The position numbers were made by a program, and so were the translations under genes. Shown piece after piece: positions 1 to 5,215 of a stretch of DNA of 5,215 nucleotides. The notes beneath the pieces were generated by a model, which did not search any database, was not told where the DNA came from, and was given only the letters and a program-made list of their open reading frames with translations. Origin of the DNA: Bacillota bacterium. GTDB taxonomy: Bacteria > Bacillota > Clostridia > Oscillospirales > Ruminococcaceae. Position 1 is the first letter of the stretch. The number at the start of each line of letters is the position of its first letter. The stretch covers positions 1 to 5,215 of the forward strand of contig JAEWZG010000050.1 of assembly GCA_023395435.1 (NCBI GenBank), read 5' to 3'.

Positions 1-21
1 CAAGCCTCATTTAAAGTTATT

Positions 22-927
22 TTATGATATTAATCCACAAATAAACATCATTATGACATTAAGGCTCATTATTAAAATAAAATTCTTTACTGCGAGCACA
101 AAAGTCTTTGACTTGATCTGTTCTTTCATAAAAGCATTGATATTTTTTTGTACAACTACTATTGAAAGCAATGATACAAGATACAACGGATGAACAATTC
201 TGAAAATTACAAGCAGAATTGCCGAAGCGTAAACTGCATAATAGAGAAAAGCAAAAAGCTTTAAGGCATTTGGAATCCCTATATAATAAGGGAGTGTATG
301 CCTTTTGACCGCAATATCATGTTCTAAATCACAGATATTGTTTGCGAGCATAATATTTGATGTCACTAATGCAGGTGCTACCGATAAAAGAAGAACATAA
401 AACATATGGATTATGTTTATATCAAGGCTGATATTATTTGAGAAAATATCAAGTGTGAGGAAATAACCCTCTGGCATATTAATATACAGCAGAATAAACG
501 GAATTACAAGCCCATAGAAAAATCCTGAGAAGAATTCGCCAAGTGGCTGTCTTGATATCGGCACAGGACCAAAGGTATAGAATACTCCAAAAGCAAAACA
601 CACTGCTCCGAGTAAGAATACAACGATGTCTGTTAGATAAGCAAGATATATTCCCAGCGCTGCACTTAATGCAAACAACACTATTATTATACCAAAAGCA
701 ATTTTTCTGTCAAATTGAAGGGTCTGATGATTATCCTTTGTATCAATATAGTTGTTGATTGCCGTTGTTGTCAGGTCAAAGAGAAACATTGATGCACTAA
801 ATATTATCGTAAACTTAACATTAATTTTCTGATTAAGCACAAGAAGAAATGCTAAAGTATAAAAAAATGCATATACACTTGTTATCTTTGTCATTATTTC
901 AACATAGCTTAAAAATTTTTTTATCAA
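22..927 (-). CDS. dmkA: UbiA/MenA-family prenyltransferase (1,4-dihydroxy-2-naphthoate prenyltransferase, DmkA-like)
   Basis: A 301-residue polytopic membrane protein that should join a polyprenyl tail to an aromatic quinone precursor, most likely 1,4-dihydroxy-2-naphthoate, giving demethylmenaquinone. The first Mg-diphosphate motif is N58-N-Y-I-D62-T-K-D65, the position of NDxxDxxxD; the usual second-position Asp is Asn59. The second is D200-L-E-H-D204 followed by K208-R209, matching the MenA DxxxD...GKRTL region. FYTFGPVPISRQPLGEFF (116-133) matches the MenA-type loop YTGGPxPI...PLGE and favours MenA over UbiA or haem-O synthase. Hydrophobic segments fit the family's eight to nine helices. 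Translation starts at a TTG with a strong ribosome binding site, 15 nt after dmkB, so the two are co-transcribed. With dmkB and ndh2 upstream it fits the dedicated DMK branch of the Listeria EET pathway; a general menaquinone role (menA) cannot be excluded. The stop is TAA at 24-22, and no terminator is visible in the remaining 21 nt, so the operon may continue. Confidence 0.88.
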   Translation of the reverse strand: MIKKFLSYVEIMTKITSVYAFFYTLAFLLVLNQKINVKFTIIFSASMFLFDLTTTAINNYIDTKDNHQTLQFDRKIAFGIIIVLFALSAALGIYLAYLTDIVVFLLGAVCFAFGVFYTFGPVPISRQPLGEFFSGFFYGLVIPFILLYINMPEGYFLTLDIFSNNISLDINIIHMFYVLLLSVAPALVTSNIMLANNICDLEHDIAVKRHTLPYYIGIPNALKLFAFLYYAVYASAILLVIFRIVHPLYLVSLLSIVVVQKNINAFMKEQIKSKTFVLAVKNFILIMSLNVIMMFICGLIS

Positions 928-933
928 GAATAT

Positions 934-940
934 CTCCCTT
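934..940 (-). promoter_or_regulatory. Ribosome binding site that decides the TTG start of dmkA
   Basis: AAGGGAG on the minus strand begins 2 nt after the dmkB stop codon (945-943) and lies 6 nt before the TTG at 927. This is strong pairing at ideal spacing. The first in-frame ATG (894-892) has no ribosome binding site and would remove 11 residues, so TTG is the supported start. Confidence 0.8.
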
Positions 941-942
941 AC

Positions 943-1923
943 CTATTTAGTTTTTAGCCCTGTGTAAGCCTTTTTGAATATCTGTACAAGCCTATCCTTC
1001 TTTTCATCAGGTGCTTCAAGGCTGTTGATAATCTTTATTGATTTGTCAAAATACTTTTTCGACACTGCCTTAGTATAAAGCGTACCACCGTATCCTGATA
1101 CCGATTTATTTATCTCAGAGCGTGAAAGTATCCCTTCAAGTGCCTTCTGCTTCAAATCACTGTCTTTTTTAAAAGAATATATAAGCGGAAGTGTTATGAC
1201 TCCCTGTTCAAAATCGGATTGTACAGGCTTCTTTGCTATTTCACTTGATACTTCAAAATCAATGCAGTCATCTGTTAGCTGAAAAATCATTCCAAGATAT
1301 CTGCCGAGGTGAGTATATTTATTAAGCTGGTTTTTATCACAACCGTTTACTAATCCACCAGCGAAAAGCGAAGCCTCAAAAAGTGCAGCAGTTTTACCAG
1401 AAATGATTTTAAAATAATGAAGCTCAGAAAGACTAAAGTTATTGTTGTTGATATGCTGATTAAGCTCGCCAAGACAGATTTTGCCCATATAGTCTGGGAG
1501 TCCAAAATCAATATATTTCTTCCTGTCAGAAACCTTCCCAACCATATTCAAAGCAAGACAATAAATATAATCACCAGTAATTACTGCTGTTTTCTTCCCG
1601 AATTTCTTCTGAAGTGTTGCAATACCACGCCTTGTCTTTGCATTATCAATAACATCATCGTGGACAAGCGTCCCGAGGTGCAATAGCTCAATCGCCGTCG
1701 CAAAACAAACTGCGTCAGAGTGGATTAATCCTTCATCGTTCATAGCAACAGTCAATAATGAAGCTGTTCTTATGAATTTCCCTCTTGCTTGTTTTAAATG
1801 CTCAGTATAATTCCTGATAATGAGCGGAGAGGTTGACAAAGCTCTGTCAACCATATCCCCAACAAGCTCAAAGGCTTTATCAAAATCATATAACTCTATA
1901 TTTTTTTCAATGTTATTAATCAT
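943..1923 (-). CDS. dmkB: All-trans polyprenyl diphosphate synthase (DmkB/HepT-like)
   Basis: A 326-residue isoprenoid synthase that should extend farnesyl or geranylgeranyl diphosphate with isopentenyl diphosphate to make the long side chain of a membrane quinone. Length and motifs fit IspB and the HepT subunit of heptaprenyl diphosphate synthase. The first aspartate-rich motif is D89-D90-V-I-D93 in LHLGTLVHDDVID, followed by RRG; the second is D218-D219-C-I-D222 in FQLTDDCIDFE. GKTAALFEAS (176-185) and QGVITLPLIYSF (240-251) are also typical. The residue five before the first motif is Gly84, not a bulky aromatic, so chain growth should not be capped early and a long (C30-C40) product is expected. 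The usual GGKRxRP substrate site is altered to GKFIRT (48-53). The start is the ATG at 1923, 8 nt inside ndh2. Placement beside a prenyltransferase and Ndh2 suggests a pathway-dedicated paralogue such as Listeria DmkB. Product chain length, and whether it needs a HepS-like partner, cannot be read from sequence. Confidence 0.88.
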   Translation of the reverse strand: MINNIEKNIELYDFDKAFELVGDMVDRALSTSPLIIRNYTEHLKQARGKFIRTASLLTVAMNDEGLIHSDAVCFATAIELLHLGTLVHDDVIDNAKTRRGIATLQKKFGKKTAVITGDYIYCLALNMVGKVSDRKKYIDFGLPDYMGKICLGELNQHINNNNFSLSELHYFKIISGKTAALFEASLFAGGLVNGCDKNQLNKYTHLGRYLGMIFQLTDDCIDFEVSSEIAKKPVQSDFEQGVITLPLIYSFKKDSDLKQKALEGILSRSEINKSVSGYGGTLYTKAVSKKYFDKSIKIINSLEAPDEKKDRLVQIFKKAYTGLKTK

Positions 1924-3958
1924 TGTATAAATATGACTTCCTTACCCAGCGTACTTTTTTCCAGTGTTTTTTAAGGTATGGCATAGCGTAATAGTCAAGA
2001 CCAAGAGTTCTGCCTGCTCCGAAGAGTAATGCAATAGCAGCGAAAATCATCCAGAATGTTCCAAGATAAAGACCAGTCGTCATAACGAACATTACCTGAA
2101 GAACAAGTGAGAATGCGCTGGCTGGTGTTGTGAACAATCCACCAATGAGTGCAAGCCCGATAAGAATTTCAGCAACAACGATGAATATTTGGAAGAACAT
2201 TGTTACTCCGTTATTTGCAAGAATAACATGGTCAGTAAACCAGTTCATCAATGGAATATTAATTTTGAATGCATAATCGTTAAGTGTTGAGTGTGAAAGT
2301 TCTTTTCCACTAACAAAATAAACCTGGAACCAGCCAAAGATATCCCAGTTAATGAGTACCTTTCCGACCTTTTCAGCTACTGCCTGTGCGGCATCGCCTG
2401 TTGCTGCTGAAACTGTATCTACCATATTGGAAGCTTTTGCTGAAAGTCCCTGAAAAATACTCACTGAAGCTTCAGTAGCACCTGTTACAGTATCACCACC
2501 GTCTGGACTTTTTGCTACTCCGTTTAGAATTTTATCGTACCACGCATCTGCTCCCCCGAAGAAAGCAGCAAGCTTTGGTGATTTGAGCCAACCTTCAACA
2601 ATCTTCATAATACCTTCAAAAAGCCATACTGCACCGAGCCATACTCGAAGTGCAACAAGCATAAATGAAGGAGTCTTGTTTGAAAAATGTCCGCCGACAA
2701 AGCTACGATTATTTCTGATTGTAAAAAACTCATGCTTTAAATAGCTTAATATTTTATTCCAGCCAAGAACCTGAATGAAGTAAATTATGTTTATAAAGTG
2801 CTTTGCAAACATAGCAAAGAATGAGCAAAGGTTAAACATATGCTTTGATGTACCAACACGTGCAACGCCATAGCGTCCGCCGATACTTACCATTACTCCA
2901 TGGAATTTAGGCTTATATTCTTCCATTTCGCCTTTACCTAACAATGCAACTGCAATGTTGACAGCTGCAGTGTGAGCACTCTGCTCACAATTCTCAACCA
3001 TCTGAGGAACTGGTACTTTCTCACCTGGTGCAGTATAAAGCATATTATCGCCGACAACAAATACATTTTCATTATCAACTGAACGAAGATGCTTGTCGAG
3101 CTTTATTCTTCCTCTGTTCGATGATTCAAGTGTCTTTGCAGCTTCCGCTGTAATTTCAGCACTTTCAATACCAGCAGTCCATATTACAGTATTAGTTGAT
3201 TTGCGGACACAAGCGTCATCTTGTTTTAGTTCAATAAAATCTTTGCCGATTCCGCAAACACTTGTTCCAAGAACAACATCGACACCCATTTTTGCAAGGC
3301 GTCTTTCAACCTTTGCTGAAAGCTTTTCCGGAAGAATAGGAACTGTTCTTGTGAGAATATCAACATTTGTGAGTGTTACATCACTTCTGTCAATTTCAAA
3401 CTTATCGCAAAGAACAGGTACATACTCAGCAAGCTCACCAATCATTTCTACACCAGTAAAGCCAGCACCTACTACATAAAAATTAAGTAGTCTTCTTTTT
3501 TCTTCTTTGTCAGTTTCACGAGCGGCTTGCCTGAAGCAGTTGTGAATATGATCCTTTAACTTTACTGCGTCATCATATGACCAAAGCTTGTACGAGAATT
3601 CTTCAGCACCAGAAACTCCAAAGAAGGTTGGCTTTGAACCTGCTGCGAGTACAAGATAGTCATAATCATAAGTATTAGCTTTACCAAGAACCTTTTTTCC
3701 TTCAAAGTCAATTGATTCAACAGTATCAAGCTTTACATCGACTTTTCTTCCGGCAAAAACCTTGCTAAGGCTAATTTTTATACTGTCTTCATCAACTCTA
3801 TTTGCTGCAATCTCGTGAAGTTCGGTAAGCATTGTGTGGAAAGGATTTTTGTCAATTATAGTTACTCTTACGTCATCATTTTTCCTGAATTTTTTTGCAA
3901 GCTTTTTAGCAGTAAGTATACCAGCATAGCCTGCTCCAACGATTACTACGTTTTTCAT
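1916..3958 (-). CDS. ndh2: Type II NADH dehydrogenase with C-terminal DoxX-like membrane domain (EET-type Ndh2)
   Basis: A 680-residue protein that should oxidise cytosolic NADH through FAD and reduce a membrane quinone without pumping protons. Residues 1 to about 370 form the two-dinucleotide-fold NDH-2 domain: FAD motif GAGYAG (8-13), NADH motif GAGFTGVE (164-171), VIWTAGI (258-264) and the second FAD-contact motif VFVVGD (299-304). PQMVENCEQ (318-326) sits where NDH-2 enzymes have their quinone-site AQxAxQ motif. Residues 372-412 are the hydrophobic and basic membrane-docking segment usual for the family. An extra DoxX-like domain follows, with helices at about 432-458, 584-608, 612-632 and 634-650 and a basic C-terminus. 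The conserved DoxX-type glutamate is probably E597. Ordinary NDH-2 enzymes are about 400 residues; the extension is characteristic of Listeria EET Ndh2. The loop between helices 1 and 2 is unusually long (about 125 residues), should face outward, and holds two FMN-attachment-like motifs (separate entry). The gene is first in the operon and overlaps dmkB by 8 nt. NDH-2 identity is very firm; the EET role is inferred. Confidence 0.93.
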   Translation of the reverse strand: MKNVVIVGAGYAGILTAKKLAKKFRKNDDVRVTIIDKNPFHTMLTELHEIAANRVDEDSIKISLSKVFAGRKVDVKLDTVESIDFEGKKVLGKANTYDYDYLVLAAGSKPTFFGVSGAEEFSYKLWSYDDAVKLKDHIHNCFRQAARETDKEEKRRLLNFYVVGAGFTGVEMIGELAEYVPVLCDKFEIDRSDVTLTNVDILTRTVPILPEKLSAKVERRLAKMGVDVVLGTSVCGIGKDFIELKQDDACVRKSTNTVIWTAGIESAEITAEAAKTLESSNRGRIKLDKHLRSVDNENVFVVGDNMLYTAPGEKVPVPQMVENCEQSAHTAAVNIAVALLGKGEMEEYKPKFHGVMVSIGGRYGVARVGTSKHMFNLCSFFAMFAKHFINIIYFIQVLGWNKILSYLKHEFFTIRNNRSFVGGHFSNKTPSFMLVALRVWLGAVWLFEGIMKIVEGWLKSPKLAAFFGGADAWYDKILNGVAKSPDGGDTVTGATEASVSIFQGLSAKASNMVDTVSAATGDAAQAVAEKVGKVLINWDIFGWFQVYFVSGKELSHSTLNDYAFKINIPLMNWFTDHVILANNGVTMFFQIFIVVAEILIGLALIGGLFTTPASAFSLVLQVMFVMTTGLYLGTFWMIFAAIALLFGAGRTLGLDYYAMPYLKKHWKKVRWVRKSYLYND
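1937..1943 (-). promoter_or_regulatory. Ribosome binding site of dmkB inside the ndh2 3' end
   Basis: AAGGAAG on the minus strand lies within the last codons of ndh2, 13 nt before the dmkB ATG. That spacing is longer than the usual 6-9 nt. As the ndh2 stop codon (1918-1916) lies just beyond the dmkB ATG (1923-1921), ribosomes finishing ndh2 probably help start dmkB by translational coupling. Confidence 0.6.
2399..2494 (-). other. Candidate tandem flavinylation motifs in the outward loop of Ndh2
   Basis: Minus-strand translation gives DTVTGAT at residues 489-495 (2494-2474) and DTVSAAT at residues 514-520 (2419-2399). ApbE/FmnB flavin transferases attach FMN to the last Thr/Ser of D-x-x-[S/T]-G-A-[S/T] in NqrC, RnfG and PplA-type proteins. 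The first motif fits exactly; the second has Ala for Gly. Each is followed by a helix-prone, Ala-rich stretch (for example GDAAQAVAEKVGKVL), much as FMN_bind motifs are followed by a helix. The modified residues would be T495 and T520. I see no complete FMN_bind domain around them, so either these are minimal acceptor sites in a flexible loop or the resemblance is chance in an Ala/Thr/Ser-rich linker. Confidence 0.5.
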
Positions 3959-3964
3959 TTTTAT

Positions 3965-3970
3965 CCCCTT
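3965..3970 (-). promoter_or_regulatory. Ribosome binding site that fixes the ndh2 start
   Basis: AAGGGG on the minus strand lies 6 nt before the ATG at 3958, which is ideal spacing. An in-frame ATG five codons upstream (3973-3971) directly abuts this site and has no ribosome binding site of its own. It would also leave a leader of only about 8 nt from the predicted transcription start. The start at 3958 is therefore preferred, and the protein begins MKNVVIVGAGYAG, as NDH-2 proteins normally begin. Confidence 0.85.
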
Positions 3971-3987
3971 CATGTAATAATGTTATA

Positions 3988-4016
3988 ATTATATCAAATT
4001 CATATTTCTAAATCAA
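3988..4016 (-). promoter_or_regulatory. Sigma-A-type promoter of the ndh2-dmkB-dmkA operon
   Basis: On the minus strand, TTGATT (4016-4011) is separated by exactly 17 nt from a perfect TATAAT (3993-3988). Transcription would start near 3981-3982, leaving a leader of about 23 nt before the ATG at 3958, with the ribosome binding site inside it. The leader is too short for a riboswitch or attenuator. Any control must therefore act at or upstream of the promoter. I see no convincing Rex, Fur or CcpA operator, only a weak dyad (ACCA-AAG-TGGT, 4018-4028) directly upstream of the -35 box. Nothing else recognisable lies between this promoter and the terminator at 4101. Confidence 0.8.
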
Positions 4017-4100
4017 CACCAAAGTGGTATAGTTTTCTTAATATTTTATTATATTGTTGGAAATGTTTATAATAATGTCTGATAATAGTATAAATAAAAC

Positions 4101-4139
4101 AAAAAAATATATGCTCATATTGACTAAGAGCATATATTT
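4101..4139 (-). terminator. Intrinsic terminator of the carboxypeptidase gene
   Basis: A perfect 12-bp inverted repeat (arms 4105-4116 and 4128-4139, core GAGCATATAT) encloses an 11-nt loop. Read on the minus strand, the stem runs into seven T (4107-4101, three of them also in the stem) and then a further T-rich stretch. It begins 6 nt after the carboxypeptidase stop codon. On the plus strand there is no comparable T run, so it acts leftward only. It separates the carboxypeptidase transcript from the ndh2 operon. Confidence 0.88.
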
Positions 4140-4145
4140 ACTTAA

Positions 4146-5215
4146 TTAAAACCTTTTTTTACTTGTCTTTGTTCTGAATTTTTTTCTACGCTTTTTCTTG
4201 TTTTTGAAAATAAAAAAGGCAGTATACAAAGCAATTATTCCTATACATATATATATAGCAATTTTCATCATATTTGATGAGGGAAATTGTTTAGCAACAC
4301 TTATTTTATATTTCGGAACATTCCTTTTAACAGATTGTGCAGCAATTAAGTCTGTTGTGAATATTACATCACCATTATAAATAAGTTCAAGCTTACCAAG
4401 TTTGTCACCTTGTTTTACAGGAGCAATAACAGAATCCTCCATTATATACTTTTGTCTTACTGCTGTCTTATAATCAACATCCTTTGGCCATAATGCTGTG
4501 AAATCATCCTTTGCTGTGAGATTTACGTGAACTGCATCTTTTCCATAATCGACTGCAATATGAGTCAACACAGTCTTTTTATCAAGAATTTTTGCATATG
4601 ATAATTTCCCAAAAGCCCAGTTATAGAGTGTTATATGGTCAAGGCAGTTATAAAATTTATTGTTACCGTCCTGATCCTTCATCGGCGCCTTCATCGAAAC
4701 AATAAGATAATCAACACCATCTTTGCTTGCTGTAGAAATAAGACACCTTCCAGCTTCGTCAAGCGTTCCCGTCTTGATACCCTTTGCATATTTATAGCTA
4801 TACTGTCCTGCAAAAAGCATAGCATTTGTGTGCTTGACAAGTGTCCCATTCGGATGAACAGATGTTGCAGCTAACGTATGTGTTGTTGTATTAGCAATGT
4901 CAGTAAACCTCGGTAATGACATAGCATATCGGGTTATAATGGCCATATCTCTTGCTGATGTGACCTGTGATGCATCATTTAGACCGTGAGCATTTGCAAA
5001 GTTTGTATTTGTACAACCAAGCTCCTTTGCTTTGTCATTCATCATTTTTACAAAGTTATTGATATTACCATTACCCACATTATAAGCGATAATGTTTGCT
5101 GCCTCACATGCAGACGGAAGAAGTAAAGCATACAATAAATCTTCATAGCTTACCTTTTCGCCAATTCTTATATCAGCTGTTGAAACATTCTGTCCTGCAA
5201 AATCATCAAAAGCAC
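4146..5215 (-). CDS. D-alanyl-D-alanine carboxypeptidase (PBP5/DacF family), 5' end cut by window edge
   Basis: Serine peptidase family S11 enzyme that removes the terminal D-Ala from peptidoglycan stem peptides on the outer face of the membrane. The reading frame stays open to the window edge, giving 355 visible residues. The TTG at 5135 lies mid-domain and is not the start: 26 further in-frame residues upstream include the family-typical RIGEKVSYEDLLYALLLPS. The signal peptide and the catalytic SxxK motif must lie beyond 5215. The second active-site motif reads S-A-C (visible residues 34-36, 5106-5114) instead of the usual SxN. The third is K-T-G-T (residues 147-150), in the context GIKTGTLDEAGRCLI. 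A PBP5_C-like beta domain follows (about 185-305). A hydrophobic helix comes next (about 315-336), and the tail has 13 Lys/Arg in its last 19 residues, so the protein is probably anchored as a C-terminal membrane protein with a cytoplasmic basic tail. It has its own terminator, so it is probably not part of the ndh2 operon. The family call is firm; the exact paralogue (dacA, dacF or dacB) is not resolved. Confidence 0.93.
   Translation of the reverse strand, partial: AFDDFAGQNVSTADIRIGEKVSYEDLLYALLLPSACEAANIIAYNVGNGNINNFVKMMNDKAKELGCTNTNFANAHGLNDASQVTSARDMAIITRYAMSLPRFTDIANTTTHTLAATSVHPNGTLVKHTNAMLFAGQYSYKYAKGIKTGTLDEAGRCLISTASKDGVDYLIVSMKAPMKDQDGNNKFYNCLDHITLYNWAFGKLSYAKILDKKTVLTHIAVDYGKDAVHVNLTAKDDFTALWPKDVDYKTAVRQKYIMEDSVIAPVKQGDKLGKLELIYNGDVIFTTDLIAAQSVKRNVPKYKISVAKQFPSSNMMKIAIYICIGIIALYTAFFIFKNKKKRRKKFRTKTSKKRF

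Noticed and set aside
1..10. Possible start (ATG AGG CTT) of a further minus-strand gene 11 nt after the dmkA stop.
   Set aside because: Only ten bases are visible and there is no good ribosome binding site before the ATG, so a gene cannot be claimed, although the spacing would suit operon continuation.
2399..2494. A complete FMN_bind (PF04205-type) domain in the Ndh2 loop.
   Set aside because: Only the acceptor-like motifs and following helices are recognisable; the preceding beta-sheet region of FMN_bind is not apparent, so the claim is limited to the motifs.
3093..3479. Open plus-strand frame of 128 codons.
   Set aside because: It lies wholly antisense to the well-supported NADH dehydrogenase domain of ndh2; its composition is that of a complementary shadow and it resembles no family I know.
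4018..4028. Short dyad ACCA-AAG-TGGT directly upstream of the operon -35 box, as a possible operator.
   Set aside because: Only 4 bp per arm, not extended by its flanks, and matches no operator I recognise; chance is likely in AT-rich DNA.
4038..4075. Second TATAAT-like box (minus strand, CAATATAATAAAA) as an upstream promoter.
   Set aside because: The AT-rich stretch offers many such boxes and the hexamer 16 nt upstream (TTATTA) is a poor -35; the promoter at 3988-4016 is clearly better.
4240..4258. Run of alternating TA bases (catatatatatag) as a repeat or hairpin.
   Set aside because: It encodes part of the carboxypeptidase membrane helix (Ile/Tyr-rich codons in an AT-rich genome) and needs no other explanation.

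Overview
The window is AT-rich and tightly packed, and every gene I can support is on the minus strand. AGGAGG-type ribosome binding sites, a TTG start, a DacF/DacA-type cell-wall carboxypeptidase and dedicated quinone genes all point to a low-GC Bacillota, probably an anaerobic clostridium. I cannot place the genus.

Layout, right to left in the direction of transcription. (1) 5215-4146: the 3' part of a penicillin-binding D,D-carboxypeptidase gene, cut by the window edge and closed by a clear intrinsic terminator. (2) 4145-3959: a short intergenic region with that terminator, then a near-consensus sigma-A promoter and the ribosome binding site of the next gene. (3) 3958-22: a three-gene operon. 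It holds a type II NADH dehydrogenase fused to a DoxX-like four-helix membrane domain (ndh2), a trans-polyprenyl diphosphate synthase (dmkB-like) and a UbiA/MenA-family prenyltransferase (dmkA-like). ndh2 and dmkB overlap by 8 nt, and dmkB and dmkA are 15 nt apart.

This gene set matches the core of the flavin-based extracellular electron transfer (EET) locus described in Listeria monocytogenes. There, a membrane-extended Ndh2 passes NADH electrons to a dedicated demethylmenaquinone pool made by DmkA and DmkB, and flavinylated surface proteins carry them outward. The inferred division of labour here is that DmkB makes the long isoprenoid tail, DmkA attaches it to 1,4-dihydroxy-2-naphthoate, and Ndh2 reduces the resulting quinone with NADH. 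The partner genes (pplA, fmnB, eetA/eetB, ECF flavin transporter) are not in the window and may lie beyond the left edge.

The most striking observation is inside Ndh2. The long loop between the first two helices of the DoxX-like domain, predicted to be outside the cell, carries DTVTGAT and, 25 residues later, DTVSAAT. The first fits the D-x-x-[S/T]-G-A-[S/T] site at which ApbE/FmnB transferases attach FMN to threonine; the second is a near copy. No complete FMN_bind domain is evident around them. If real, the NADH dehydrogenase carries its own covalent FMN relay on the outer face and would join quinone reduction and extracytoplasmic flavin chemistry in one polypeptide. This is inference from motif and topology.
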